Source: Lumnitzera littorea (lineage: Eukaryota; Streptophyta; Magnoliopsida; Myrtales; Combretaceae). Taken from it: DNA of 64,000 nucleotides. The notes under the pieces were generated by a model. It saw only the letters and a program-made list of their open reading frames with translations, made no database searches and was not told the origin of the DNA. A program made the translations under genes and the position numbers. Numbering within the stretch: position 1 is the first letter of the stretch; the number at the start of each line of letters is the position of its first letter. Positions 38,143-51,917 of the stretch are shown one piece after another. The stretch covers positions 5,625,098 to 5,689,097 of the forward strand of contig JAMXBB010000004.1 in NCBI GenBank assembly GCA_024138015.1, read 5' to 3'.

Positions 38143-41100
38143 GACTTTAACCTTTTTTTTTTTTTTTGGCTTTTTCTTTCTTCTCTCTCTTATTTATTTA
38201 TTTTTTTTTTTTGGGTTTTTGAGGTTGACAATATTAAGGTGTATAAAAGAAACTATTCACGAAAGGCAATGAATAGAAGCTAGTAGATGGTGAAAAAGCA
38301 GTAGGATCAACACAACAGCAGAACAATGAAACTCATTAACACTGAAGGAAGAAAGGATCTTTATATGGAATGGAGAAGATGGTGTGGTGATAGAAGGATG
38401 TAGCCTTCTAGCTAGGGTGGAGTAACATGGAACTCAGTGTGTGCTTTTCCTTTTCTTTTTTTTTGGGTGAGGTGATTGGTTGAGAAAGTTTTAAGTATAG
38501 GAATTGCTGAACAACGTAGGAGTTGGAAGATTTTATGGTTTATTTGAGGCTGTGAAATGAAGAGTAATTGCCAACATATTTATACAGGACCCGAGGCTTG
38601 AGCTTTCTTCTGGAGAACAAAAAGGACAAATTTAAGTTGGGTGTGGAAGTCATGAAAGACGGAAGGATCTGATTGGGTAAACGTGAATTGGAGTACGCTG
38701 GCGCTAGTCTTAAATGTTGACACAAATGCCTATTTTTAAACTCCTACTTAATCAATTTGAAGTTTCTTATGGCTCTTCCACATCAATTTCAACTTAATTC
38801 AATTAAAATAAAAAAGAAATTATTGCATTGCATTTCAATGTTCAATTATGACGATTCGATTTAAAACAAGATTTTATTATTTTAAATACACCTCTAAGTA
38901 GATATACGAGGAAAAGATGTTAAAAAGAGTTTCTCGATTCAAGCTTATGATAAGTGTAAATTACTTTACATTTTCAAGGTATGTTTAGACATAAAATTGA
39001 TCATAATTATAATTTAATTCTTAAATTTTGACACTTAATTATATAAAATACTGATTCTAGGTAAATCAAAAGCAAATTGATGAAATATACATAAGAATAA
39101 TGATTTTTAAGTCAATCACAACTGTGAGGAAAAAAGATAATTGAAATAGTATCAATATTACTCAAATCACAAACGTGATAAAGAAGGAATGAAACAATCA
39201 ACACTAATCACGTCCTTAATCACACGTATGGATAATCCCCTATCAATCACGGTCGTCATTAAATAAGAGGAGGGTAATCATGGCTTTAATCACAGGCATA
39301 ATGAGATGTAATTAAACAATAAGGACTTTACGGTGTTTATCATTGTTGTGATAGGTAAAGAATATTGTTTATCGAGACTATCACTCCCTGTCACAAATAT
39401 AAATATACCGCAACTTGTGGAGAGAGAAGGAGAGATCAGACATCAATCAGAACATTAATTTACGAACAAACATCTAATTATACGTATTTGTACCATTGTG
39501 TTTCTATTTACAATAGAGTTTGTTTAAGTGTTGTACCATACATTTCACGAAACAACTCAAGAGGGACGATAGGATTCATTGTTTGTACGTTGCAAATATT
39601 TCTATAGTGCATTTCAAATGGGATTGTATTTCTTACTTATTTCATGTTAATTTCATTGTTATCTCTGTATTGTATGAATACAACTTGTTATTTCATCATG
39701 TGTGAGCAGTACATTAAGACTTGCCATATTACTTAGTATGATCAAGTGCGTAAATTAATGAATTTCTAATGTTTGTTATTTCCAATGAATTGCATTTAAT
39801 GAATCTAAGTATGGTATAGTGCATGACATTGATTTAGGACAAATTTTAATAGAATATGTCGAGATTCGATTTTATTGAATAGATCTAATTTATCGAAACA
39901 ACTTATTCTTGATAATAGAGATATTATTAAGAAAGTTGTCGCATTCTTAGGGGAATTGATACATTAACTTGACACTAATGCGATCTGAGTTGACTGTTAA
40001 TTAAGAAGAGATTCCAATAAATACAATTAATATTAGAAGTAAGTAGTTTTAAGAAGAATACATATTATAATTACTCATAAATAACAAATATTAAGATAAA
40101 CCGAAAAAGAATTTTGGTAATATCTTGCTAAGTGGTGAGCAAGTTTGCATGTTAAGTGTATTAGTAATTATTTTTGTAATCATTGGATTAGTGGCATTAG
40201 TTTGTGGAATTAGTATAGTTTAGTCAATAGTTTAGAGTCTTGATAATTAATCATTTGATGTATTCGATTGCTAGATAATAGAAAAAATAATAAGTACTAG
40301 TATTTAAATCCTTTTCCCATTAAAGATGACCTTATACTCATCTATATTATAAAACGATAAGTAAACTTGCTTGTTGAACCGAATTAATGATAGAATATAA
40401 GTTTATAAATTTATAAAACTCGAAAGCTCTATTTAGAGACGATCAACTCATATGCTAGTATCATATCTTATAAGACTTGTTAAGTAGAGTTTCTAAACTT
40501 TTTATAGATGTTTTATGATGTAACAAGGTTAATGTGTATACTACTACAAGACTACTCATATTTGAAAGAAAGGTACTTGAATGACGTAGCATTTTTTTCC
40601 ATTATATTTAGAATTAATAATTTTTAAAGTGTGCCATAACAAAAATGTATTTAATTAATCTTCTATAAATTTATGAGATTTTATTCTTAAGTATTTCAAC
40701 AAGGAGTTGCTTTTTTTCTTTTTTCTTTTTTTTTTGTGTTAAATATGCAATTTAATATGGATTTGTAACTTAATTCATAATATTTATTAAATATAATTCT
40801 CAGGGACTTTAGAATAACACATGAGAAAGTACTAGGCGTGAGCCATAATTAATCTTATAATACCTTAATACTATAGTATCCTATTTCATTAGTTAGGTTT
40901 TGAGTGGGTGGATATTAATTCTATTATAGGGCAATTTTAATACAATCTTTTGAAACCTATATTTTGTATTTATCCTAAAACTTATACTTTAAGTTATGTA
41001 GGATATAAGTTTTATTATATATTTGTCTCACCTTGTAAAAATTATTAAATAATAAGTAAAAAAAATTATATTTCTAACTTCTAAGTCATATCAAAAAGAA

Positions 41101-42477
41101 AATAAATAAATATATATATATTGAATCCTATCATTAATAAGAAGCCCCAAAATTTTTCTTATTTCATTTTTTACCCTTTTTCACTTCTCACTTCTACAAT
41201 TCAATTTTTTCGCCATTCTAATCTCGTTCTTCTCCTTTACATAATAACATTAACAATACTATAAAGTTTCGTCTCTATCATTTATCGTTTTTGCCAATAG
41301 AGAATGAAAGTGTATTGTACCTTTGAGCATATGTGTGTGGATCTACAAAACAAAGTATAGTAAAGAGTGTGGAGAACTTGCTTAAAGTAATCATTTTAAT
41401 GCTTAAGTTAGTTAAGTGAGAGAGACAAACAAACAACAAAATGGCAAGAGAGAAAGCAAGAAAGTGTGCGTAGATGTCTTAACAATAGGAAATTACCTCT
41501 CTTTATAATGTATATGCAGTGATGTATCAAGAAACCCGGATAAAGATGAATCTTTAGAGAGGGAAAGTGTATCTTATTGGATTAAGAAAGTGCATCCATA
41601 GATGCCAATGAATCCCTAGAAATCAAGGATAGGGCTTGATCAATTGACTTTCCTTTCCTGGTGTTAATTCTTTCTTCGGTGCCATTTTCTTGCCTTTAGT
41701 TGAGTTCCTTGATTAAGCACACGTCTTGTGAAAGGTTGGGTGTTCTTTGGAGATACAAGGTCTGACACTCTAGCGGAGAGGCCTGAGTTAGGGAGAGTTC
41801 AGTCATCCAAGAAGTGCTTAGTCACAGGTTACTAAATCTTTAAATAGATTGGTGAAGGATGGGAACAGGTCAACCCATGATCGAAACATGTCAATTGCTT
41901 GGGGGTTTATGTCCAAATTCCACCATCAATGATGTTTATTTCAATCATTAAAAAATTTTATCTTTTATTTAAACTTTACCTAAAAGGCTAGTTTAATTGT
42001 TATATAATTTTCCTTAATATCTGATGAGCACTTATATCCATCCTAACCAAAAGCTATTGAATCATGCAGGGTCTGGGATCTTGCAGGTTTGGATACTGAT
42101 GCATGGACTTGGTGTGCTGTGCTTTTCACATCTGGGCAAGACATATGTACATAAGATACACTCGTCACAAATGTCTCATACTTAGTTGTATGTATAATTG
42201 TTATATATACGATATTGATAAATGGAACATGTGATCCAAAAATATACAATTATCTTATTTTCCAGATTGCTAGTTAATATAGATGATAAATTTTTTTAAA
42301 TATAATTATGAGTAGGTGAAAAAAGAAAATCCCTTATTAAAAATATAAGAATTTGATTAAGGATATATAAATAAAGAAAACCCATAAACTAATATCTTAA
42401 AATTTTAGATTGATGTGGTGTCATGGGTACATATACGTTCCTTTACATGGCTCAATCTTTTGATGATGCACGCTTAG
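38143..42477. other. Intergenic DNA upstream of the NLR gene
   Basis: The first few hundred bases are the presumptive NLR promoter and leader, including T-rich tracts at 38155-38210. At 39105-39345 the word AATCAC and its complement recur several times in a degenerate array. The frame at 39365-39607 has no recognisable domain. The rest is A/T-rich and shows no gene. Confidence 0.4.
38359..38368 (-). promoter_or_regulatory. Candidate TATA box of the NLR gene
   Basis: The minus strand reads CCATATAAAG about 220 bp upstream of the ATG. A second candidate, TGTATAAATATG, lies at about 38577-38588. Neither is proven. Confidence 0.3.
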
Positions 42478-43612
42478 ACCTAGGGTTAGGTTTAACCCGA
42501 CTTGGACCCGCTAAGTCAAGGGCCTAATTCCCTTTGAACTGCAGGCTTAAGCCAATTCACTTGGTCTAATAGTTTGATTGGCTAGTTCTCAATCCATAAA
42601 TTGGTCAATTTTTTTTTTTTGAAAAAAAAAATGTATTTTTTATGTTTATTTTTAATTTGCAAAGGCAAACAACTAATAAATTATAAGAATTTAAAATTTT
42701 GATTATTTCACCACATTAATTACAAGGTATGAGATTAATAATTTGTACTCTCAACAATATACAATTATTACTATATACTCATAATTGGTGAATTGAGTGA
42801 AGAAACTTCTTTTTATAAACAACAATCAACAATTCAAAGAATGTTTAACAATATAATCAATGTGGGATTAGACTTGTAATAGGCAATGTTTACATGATAT
42901 TTTATTACTTTAAAAGAAACTTTAAAACATACTATAATCTATGTGAGAGTGGACTAGTATTGTAAAGAGAATGTCTATTTATCTAACATCAATAATATAC
43001 TTTTCATTTTACATATAGTATAAATATATTCCTTATGACTTTTAATGATATTAACTATAAATATATTTGTATTTCTGTAAATCATAAAAATATATTAATT
43101 TATAAAAATAGTGCTCTTTCAAAAGCAAGGCAAGAATATATGAAACTTGTTTTATCTTATGCCTTAAATTCCTTTGTTAGTTAAAGTAATATATTTTATA
43201 TCATAACTATTTACTTTTATTAATATTAAAATATATCGATTTTAATCTTTCTTTTTCTTTATAAATTTAAATATATTATTCGGTTTTCACATCAACTTAC
43301 ACATATAAGTAACAATATATATTTAAATTTATTTTATATTTTAATTAGGGCAAAAACTTACGTTTAATCTATTTAAACTTGCCTTTTTTTTTAAATTTTT
43401 AGGTCTAAACCAATGGATTGAACCACTAATTCTTAGACCTGGTCTTAGACTCGCCAATTTGGCTGGTCCAACACATTAAACCACGTGATCTTCTAAGCAT
43501 GGCAAGTTAGGTTTCAGTTCAAGCCTATAGCTCACAGTTCTAGGCTAATTTGGTGAACCAACGAGCTAGTTTCGGTTCGATTCATGAGTTAAACCTAGCC
43601 TTTCCCTTGGTT
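42478..43612. mobile_element. Possible non-autonomous DNA transposon with degenerate terminal inverted repeats
   Basis: The left end (TTAGGTTTAACCCGACTTGG, from about 42484) resembles the reverse complement of the right end (CTAGGTTTAACTCATGAATC, to about 43600). A further pair, TAGTTCTCAATCCAT near 42580 and the complement of ATGGATTGAACCACTA near 43412, extends the inverted similarity to about 180 bp. The interior is A/T-rich with no coding. I found no target duplication, so the ends are approximate. Confidence 0.35.
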
Positions 43613-45136
43613 TATGTACATTGTCAACAATTTCCAATCATTTGTGTTGATAGTATATTTTGGACACGTGCCCCTTATGCTTACACCGATTTGCTAGGCC
43701 TATGACAAACTTGATTGGGCCTATAGCTAACCTAATCTACTAGCACCTGACCTAATCACTTCATTGTCTAACCTATCAGAAGGGTCTTTAGATATTTCAA
43801 CTCTTCCAGGTGACTTACCTAACCATAGACAGGTACAATGGTCATTAAACATATAGATAAGACTCAAAGACCCAGTCAACCATTATAATCCTGTAATTTT
43901 GAAGCATGTCATACTCCATGTTCCCACTATTCAGATTGTATGGATGTGTCGACATGCCAAATGTGCTTTAAGATTCATAGCGATCCTCCTCTATAAATAA
44001 CTCTAAGCACTCCAACAGTAAACTACCTTGATTCTTTGTGCACTTAGCTTACTTTAAACTCTTGAGCATTCTTTCTTACCTTTTTAGGAACTCTTGCTAA
44101 CTTAAGTATATGAACGGCTATGCCGGACGATACCTCGATGCACCTCACCATGTCTTGTTTTATAGGCTTTTAAGCTCAATTTAGTAATGCTCTACTAGCA
44201 GAATTCTCAAATGACAATTTGAATATAATCAAAGTCATTGAAATCTTGAATATTGCCATGGCAATCTCTGATCTTATGGCCTCTCTTCTTTCTAATACTT
44301 ACCTTATCTTTTCAGCTAGCTAAATTAGCCTTCTTTCTTCCATTCTCTATTTGCTCGCTCAGTCCAACCACATTAAGCTCACTTTTGGTAAATGTTGTTG
44401 CCTAGGATAAGCATGAATAAGGGTCTTTTAATGTACTAAAATTAATTTTGTTAAACCTACATTTACATATCAAGACATAAGTTAATTAAATCTTTTATAT
44501 TTGTTTGGCAAAAAATAATAATAATAATCTATATATATACCCCAATACCACATAAATTATGTTCCACTACTATATGATGGTGTAAACAATAATATATATA
44601 GTCTTTACAATTTCACATAGATGAGTAAGTAATAAACTGAAGAAAAAAAAAAAGTGATTTGGAAAATTATCATGATAGCTTGGGAAATAGTCATAGGGTA
44701 TTTTGTGTGAACTACGATGCCTCCATATGTGTATATGTAGGTGTGTATGTATGTATATATGTATGTATGTAAACTAACTTAGATAACAATGTCTTTTAGA
44801 AGAAAAATCGAACTTGTTCAATCCTATTAAAAGATTTATATTCATGCTAGTAGATTATAATAGTATTAGCAAATACGATGACTTTGAGAAAATGTGAAAG
44901 AGTTAATTTAATTTTGATACAAATATTTAGGACTTTAATATACCTATCCCATTATGTTCATTCAATATAGACAACAACTTTATGTCCGTTCAAGTAGAAA
45001 AAAGGATATATGAATATTTACAATCAATAGGGTTTTGTCAATCAATTCCTTATATAGAGGAAGAAGTAAGATGAAAGTACCCCCAGTTGTTTGAAGTTCT
45101 AAGTACGTCTCTAAGTTTTGAGGACAAAACTTATTT
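43613..45136. other. Gene-free intergenic stretch with a GTAT microsatellite
   Basis: No gene is visible. A GTAT/ATGT-type microsatellite lies at about 44733-44771. No coding similarity to a pol gene was found upstream of the polypurine tract at 45137. Confidence 0.4.
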
Positions 45137-45151
45137 TAAGGGAGGGAAGAT
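45137..45151 (+). other. Possible polypurine tract and LTR start of a chromovirus-like gypsy element
   Basis: GAGGACAAAACTT, then AAGGGAGGGAAGA directly followed by TGTAAACCC, has the form typical of the 3' end of plant chromoviruses (a GAGGACGAA-like end of pol, a purine run, then an LTR starting TGTAA). Sequence from 45151 to about 48600 could be the LTR; CTCACTAAGCTT and a TTTGTTGCAG-like acceptor at 48435-48478 fit. No partner LTR or primer site was found. Confidence 0.4.
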
Positions 45152-48100
45152 GTAAACCCTACTTTTAGCGAGCCTATGATTCAACTAAGAGTACTTTTTG
45201 AAAATTCCTAAGGATCAACTAAACTAAGAACTCAAGTTTACATTGAAAAAAATAAATTTAACTTTCCAATTCAAAAGTTTATTATCGTAAAACCCTAACA
45301 TGAAAAACTGCAAACTCTAAAGTCACCTAAGACCCTAAACCCTAAAGCAATTAAAGACTTGTAACCTTAAGCAATTAATTGATAATTTAATTTGAATAAT
45401 TTTATTCAATTCTAGAAAATTTCATAATTTTATAAGAATTAAATCATAATCTACAAAACAGTTTAAGAAGAAAATTCTAAAAGACTTTCTTATAAGACAA
45501 TTTTCTTATCTTCATACCTAAGCCTTACATGTGAATAAGTAAACCAACTAATCGCCCTAAATGACTTATCAATTGAGAGTTGGAATCATTTATCAATTGA
45601 TAACTTATCAAAAACTAGTGATAAGACACTTTCCTTATCACACCTTAAATTATACTATATATGGACAAGATTTCATGTGTTTAACTTTAATAAAGTAGAC
45701 AAAACAATTCCATGCTCAAAAGGAGGCCTATATGGCCGATTCTTACATGCCTTGTCTTTCATCCGTCAATTACTTTGTCTTATACTCTACTATTTACCCC
45801 TTAGTGCTTACATCATCTAGTGTTGTCAAATGTTGACTTTTATGCATGCTACAAGACAACAAAATCAAACTTCTTAAATATACTTTCCACCCCTTATACA
45901 ATCGGCCACTCTCTCTCCCTTAACCCTCACTTTCAATTTCATTTTTAGTTCCTTTTCTCTCACTTTAAAATCAACTCAAAAGTAGAAACAACAAAACCCC
46001 ACAAATCTCAACATTGTTGCCACATTCCATGCTCCAATCCTCGCGACATTCAACTCCATTTTGTGTATTACATTTGTTAACTTTCAAAGCTACTTCTAGG
46101 ATCATTAGAGCACTCTCTAAACCCTACTTCAAAGGACCAAAACTCAAGTTTCCAAAAAGGTTGCAAGAAGGAGAAAGTAAGATAAGGAGCTTAAGTGAAA
46201 ACTTAATACGCAACCACCATACTTTTGTTATGTGGACTAGTGAGTGTTTCTTTATGTTAGTAGCTTAGTATTACATGTTAGGAGATCATGTTTTCTTGAG
46301 GATGTTAGTATAATCATAAGTTGATGAAACACAAAAGAATACCCTAAAAAGCAAACTCATGAAACCCTTACATGAAAGTTGAAATATGAGCATGTAAAGT
46401 CGGTGTTTTGTAAAGATACTTGTTTAACACTTACAATGGAAGATTTTAAGTTGAGAAAATTATGAAACAAGAACTTGAATGAAGAGAAAGCATGCTGGAC
46501 GTGAAGAGTTGTAAGTCATTTGGATGTTATTTTCGCTTCTATTAAGTTAAATATGCTTAAATCTAAACTTAGGTAAAGGAAAATCCATTATATGGAGCCC
46601 TTATAAGGAAACCAACTTTGTAAGACATGAACTATAGTATGGAAGTTATGATAAGCATGAAATCTACTATTTTCATATAAATATGAGCAAAATAATCATC
46701 TCATGGAAGAGAAGTCAAGTTAAGATTTAAATATAAGTAGCTTAGGTTCATGATCTAAACCTTAAACTTAAGGAAATGATGAAATAAGTTAAAAAACCAA
46801 GTTGGAAGCCTCCACACCGAATTGACCAAATCTGAAACCTTGATAAAAGACACTTAAAAATATGATAAAAGTAAGTAAAAAAAATAAAAAGACCACCTAA
46901 GGCAAGTACAATAAGTATATTAAGCCCAGAACTCAAAACCAAGCTTAAAACTTCCAAAACAGGCCTCAAACTCCAAGTTGAACCCTCATTAAAATTCTGA
47001 CCAGCAACTTAATACAATAATAAAAGTTGTTCTAAGATTCTCAAGGAGCCCATAAGACAACTCAAAGGCCAACAAAGTGACTATCTTTTATTTGGATAAA
47101 AAAACAAGCCCATTTAGCAACTTAAGTCTACTTAAGAGCCCAATAAGTAGTTGTTAGCCTTAGAAGTGTAAATCAAGGTTGTAAATTTGACCTTAGGGAG
47201 AATTTTAAACCTAGAATGAAATCCTAAGCCCAAGCCCAAAGGATTTTCTAAGATATCAAAAAGCCTAATAATCAAACAAAGCCCAAAAGTGCTCCAAATT
47301 ATGAGGACAGCTACTATTTTGACTTATAGGCAGTCTTACATGCCTCATTTCGAAAATCTAACCTCACTACATTAAAGTACACTCGAAAATAATGAAGATT
47401 GACTATAAGATTATAAAAATCGGATTTAAAGCAAGAAAGGTATACATGATTGAACTTTAAGTAAAAATAGGGAAAAATACGAAAATTAATCAAAAGTATA
47501 ACTTAAAGGATTTTAGCTTAGTTTTTTAAGTCTTATTTCCAATCTTTATAGTATTATATTTGTGATGTCTAGGGGAACCGGCTTTCGAAGACGACCTACC
47601 CTTAGACTACTTCGATTGACCCGTATGGTTAAGTAAATAAATTCCCGATAACTCTTTACTTGATTTTGTTTATAAAGTAGATGCACCTAAACTTATATAT
47701 ATGGAAATCGGATGCTTATGGGATATGGGAAATGCATGTGTGTGAATTTATAATCGAATGCCATGGCTTGTTAATCATATAATAATGGAAAATTTTTAGT
47801 GATAACTTATACATGCAATTGTATAGAATGAAATTGTTTGATCACCATGAAAACCGGATTAATCACTTATATGATTAAGGAATTCAATGAATCATGCATT
47901 CCCTATAATTGTATTCAGATAACACTTACTATAACTTCACGTAGAAGATGGGAAGTGACTCATAGGAGGAGGATCTCTTGCAGGATTGGGCACTAGTTAC
48001 GCCATCATTTATTTGAGTCTCTATCCTAAGATGATGAGCTTACTAGGTGCCAAGAAACACCAACTGTTGGCGAGGGGCCATATCTTGTGACTTTTGTTTA

Positions 48101-49135
48101 AGGAGTGTGTTTGTAGATTGCGAAGGCTACCGCATCGCTAAACTTGGGGTTTTGAAAATATGATTTATTGATCGAAAAGAAAGTATATTATATATATATA
48201 TATATATATATATGTTTTGTTTTGGCTTAAGCATAATAGTACGAATGATATAAAACCTAAGTGCTAGAACTCAGATTTTGGTTTGTGTCAGTTAATTGTC
48301 TTTAACTCCGACTATAGGGGGCTTAATTCTGAGTTGTATTCAGTTCCTAGGCTGGCATACTGATTGTTCATGCATTCATATGTTTGTGCATTTAATGAAT
48401 TTCTGCTATGTGGTATTGACGAGAGGATTTATCTCACTAAGCTTAAACTTACACCCCGATATATTTCTTTTGTTGCAGAGAAACCTCTTCGTTCATTCGG
48501 GCCAAGGAATGCCCAAGGTGAGTCTCGTTTAGAGACGAGATGGAGTAATCAGGGAGTAGAGAGGAGATTTTTGTAATATTCTTTTGTAGATAACTATTTA
48601 TCTTTATTTTTGTTCATATTATAGATAGCAATTTTTAATGTAGATTCCCATACGAACTGCATTTGTTTTTAATATTCTTTTGGTGTGGAACTTAACGAGT
48701 TTATACGTTTACTTGATTAATTTATAACAAAGAAGTAAATTTTTAGTTAGTAAAAGAAGCCTTGTGTGTCATATGAATACCTACAATCAACAAGGGGGTT
48801 GATTGTAAATCTTTATGTGGTACACGGCGATCTACCAAATAGCAATACTATTAAGTCGTAATAACTGCTTACTAGAAGTTCGTTGAAATGGTAAGGGATA
48901 ATTCTATATCATGCAAAGAGGAGTTTATATCAGCTTTATCAAGTAGCTCAAATCATGTCATCATAGCTTTGTATTGTGGCTTTTCAATTTATAGAACTCA
49001 CTTTCGTAGCAAAAGAAGTCCAAACTGAGCTAGAGGCTAGCATGCAGAGCCAAAAATCCCAAGCACGTCGAGCTTCCATGTTCTAAGCTTTTGAGCTCTT
49101 GAATATTTAGTTGGCATTCGAAATATCTCGGTAGT
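45152..49135. other. LTR-like, gene-free DNA into which the Athila element inserted
   Basis: No gene is supported. A TA microsatellite of about 30 bp lies at 48186-48215. The frames at 46014-46268 and 48296-48576 have no recognisable domain. The right-hand end, just before 49136, continues at 58685 after the Athila insertion. Confidence 0.4.
48186..48215. repeat. TA microsatellite
   Basis: About 15 consecutive TA dinucleotides. Confidence 0.85.
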
Positions 49136-50357
49136 TGATAACTCTGATTTTAAACATATTTCATAGGGTGCTTTTATAGTATTTTCCTCACATTTTTTGT
49201 TTTCTTTAAAGAAATTGATACTTAATTGAGTAAAATTTTGATTTCTAGGTTTGAACACGTTCTAAGATCGAAAACGAAGAAAAGGAATCAAGTTTCACTC
49301 AAATCGGAGTTCAAATGAAGAAGTTTTGAAGTTTTGAAGTTGTGCAGAAAATTTTGCCTTAGTGTAGAAAGTTACACGAGCTGGAGACACGGCCATGTCC
49401 CAAGCCGTGTCTGGTGACGAAAATAGAATCTTTGTAATACACATATAAAAGGATATCTTAGGGTTTCAAAAGACATGAGAGACATTACAGAAACGAGGAG
49501 ACACAAAAGAAAAGAAAGAGACTTAAGGAGAACATCAAGAAAGAGGCGGAAACAACATCAACTTCAAGATTAAAGAGATTGTTCATCAATCAAAAGGAGT
49601 TTCCATGTTTTATTTTATATTATTGATGAAACTCGTTTTTAGATTCAATATAATAGCTTAGAATTCGAGTATTTAGGATTATGGAACCTAGGGTTTCATG
49701 TGATTCTTGGATTGATTTAGAAATTTCAATAAAGTTTCTATCTTTACTTGATTCAATTATGTCATTAATTATTGATTAATATTTCTAGAATATCAATATA
49801 TGATATTATGCATGTTAATTGAGAAATTGCATGTGTAATTAGATCTTTACATAATTGAAGAGGATTACATGTATACTTAGAGATAAGATACATGTTTCTT
49901 CCGGAAAGTTAATTAATTGTATGGGAATTCATTATACATTAATGCAATTCTAAATTATATTACTAAGTGAAGAGATTCCGGTAAATAATTTAGGATTAAG
50001 GTTAATATGCTTGAGAAAGGTATTAACTTTAGTTGTGAATCCCTCCGGTCAACAATAATAGAAACCGAATTGAATATATTTTAAGCGATCACATAATTAA
50101 CTCTAGGGGAAATAATTCCTAAATACATTATTACTTTCTTGAAGTCGTTCTTGATTTTATTGCTTTTTCAATTGCTTAATTAAGTCTTATAATTAAGTTA
50201 GTTTGTTAATTTTAGTATTTTTAATTAATTCAAACTTTTATAATTTTCCGGTTAGATAATAAAGCTAAGGTTAATATTAATACTCGAAGTCTCTGAGGGA
50301 TTGACTCGGACTCACATCCGCTATATTAAAACTGATAGGTGCACTTGCCTCATATCA
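49136..50357 (+). repeat. 5' LTR of the Athila element
   Basis: 1,222 bp, starting TGATAACTCTGATTTT and ending CCTCATATCA. A TATA box (TATAAAAG) lies at 49444-49451. A 9-bp inverted repeat, AGACACGGC and GCCGTGTCT, lies at 49385-49412 just upstream of it. Confidence 0.93.
49444..49451 (+). promoter_or_regulatory. TATA box in the 5' LTR
   Basis: TATAAAAG lies 308 bp into the LTR, with an identical copy at the same offset in the 3' LTR (57766-57773). Transcription would start some 30 bp downstream, near 49475-49480. Confidence 0.6.
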
Positions 50358-50363
50358 AGTTTT

Positions 50364-50381
50364 TGGCGCCGTTACCGGAGA
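50364..50381 (+). other. Primer-binding site of the Athila element
   Basis: TGGCGCCGTTACCGGAGA lies 6 bp after the LTR. TGGCGCCGTTGCCGG-type sites are typical of Athila and related gypsy elements. Confidence 0.85.
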
Positions 50382-50504
50382 TTTTCGATATTAAGAACAC
50401 TAGTTGCTTTATTACTTTAACCATTTTTTTTTTCTTTTGTTTTCATTATTTATTTTCATTAGCTAAAGCTACAATTGATTCTATATTTCTTACCCTTGCA
50501 GTGC

Positions 50505-51917
50505 ATGACTCGAAGTAACCCGGAAGATTTAGTAGAACTTGATCCTGAAATTGAGAGAACTGCCCTTCAAAATTTAAAATCACGACCTAGACAAAGTGTG
50601 GCAACCATTGACGACGAGTCAATCGTTGAAATCAAGGAAGAAGGTGAAGAGACCAACACTCAATTCATCGAGCAGGAAGATCCACCACACATGGCTAACA
50701 ACGGGAATGAAGCAAATCGGACCATGTCCGATTATTCAAGGCCTACACTTATTGGAGCTGACTCTAGCATCGCAAGGCCAACCGTCGCAGCTAACAACTT
50801 CCAAATTGCACTTAACATTATACAAATGGTGCAACAATATGTTCAGTTTGACGGTCTCCAAGATGAAGATCCCAATGCCCACATCTCTAGCTTTCTAGAG
50901 ATTTGTGATACTTTTAAAATCAACGGAGCCACGGATGATGCCATCCGACTACGGCTATTCCCTTTCTCCTTGAAGGGTAGAGCAAAACAATGGTTGAACT
51001 CTCTACCACGAAATTCAATCACAACTTAGAATGAATTGGTAAAGAAAATTTTAGAGAAGTATTTCTCACCTGTAAAGACTGTTAAACTTCGGAATGATAT
51101 TTCTTGTTCTGCTCAATTGGAAGCGGAGACTCTATATGATACTTGGGAGCGATTCAAGGACTTGCTCAGGAGGTGCCCACATCATGGCCTTCCATTATGG
51201 ATGCAGATTTAGACCTTCTATAATGGTCTCAATTTATCTACGAGACAGATGATTGATGCATCCACAAGAGGTACTTTGAACTTAAAAACACCTGAGCAAG
51301 CACAAAACCTGATAGAAGGAATAGCGATGAACAATTATCAGTGGGAAAGCACTAGAGCCAAACAAAAGGCTATAGGAATTTATGATGTGGACTTGACCAC
51401 TGCTTTGGCAACCAAGGTGGACTTATTAAGTAAAAAGATTGATGCACTCTCAGTTGGCCCTCAACAAGTGCAATCGGATGTAAGTGATTTTAGTATGTAG
51501 GGGTATACTGCACAAGAACAATTGGAACAGGTGGATTATCTAAGAAATCCACCTAAGCAACAAAATAACCCCTACAGCAATACTTACAATCCAGGATGGA
51601 GGAATCACCCCAATTTCTCATAGGGAAATCAAAACCAAGGTCAGCAGAAGATTAACTTTGGCCCACCTGGATTTCAAAGACCATTCCCACCTCCTCTCCT
51701 TCAAGAAAAGAAATCCAGTGTGGAAGAACTTCTCACGAAATACATTCAAGGCAATGAGGCTCACTTATCCAACATTAAATCCTCGCTGAGGAATCAAGAG
51801 GCTTCAAATCGCAATCTTGAGAACTAAATTGGTCAACTTGCGAAGCTAATCTCTGAAAGACCGCAGGGATCGTTACCGAGAAATATAGAACCCAATCCAA
51901 AGGAACATGTTAAGGTA
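50505..51917 (+). pseudogene. Athila gag, five in-frame stops
   Basis: The ATG at 50505 (MTRSNPEDLVEL) is preferred to 50475, which lies in leader sequence. The capsid region reads FQIALNIIQMVQQYVQFDGL, then DPNAHISSFLEICDTFKI and RLFPFSLKGRAKQWLNSLP, a retrotransposon gag core. NPYSNTYNPGWRNHPNF marks the gag C-terminal region of this lineage. Stops lie at 51027, 51210, 51498, 51621 and 51825. At each, flanking conservation points to a former Trp or Gln codon (51498 is uncertain). The frame itself is never shifted. Confidence 0.88.
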
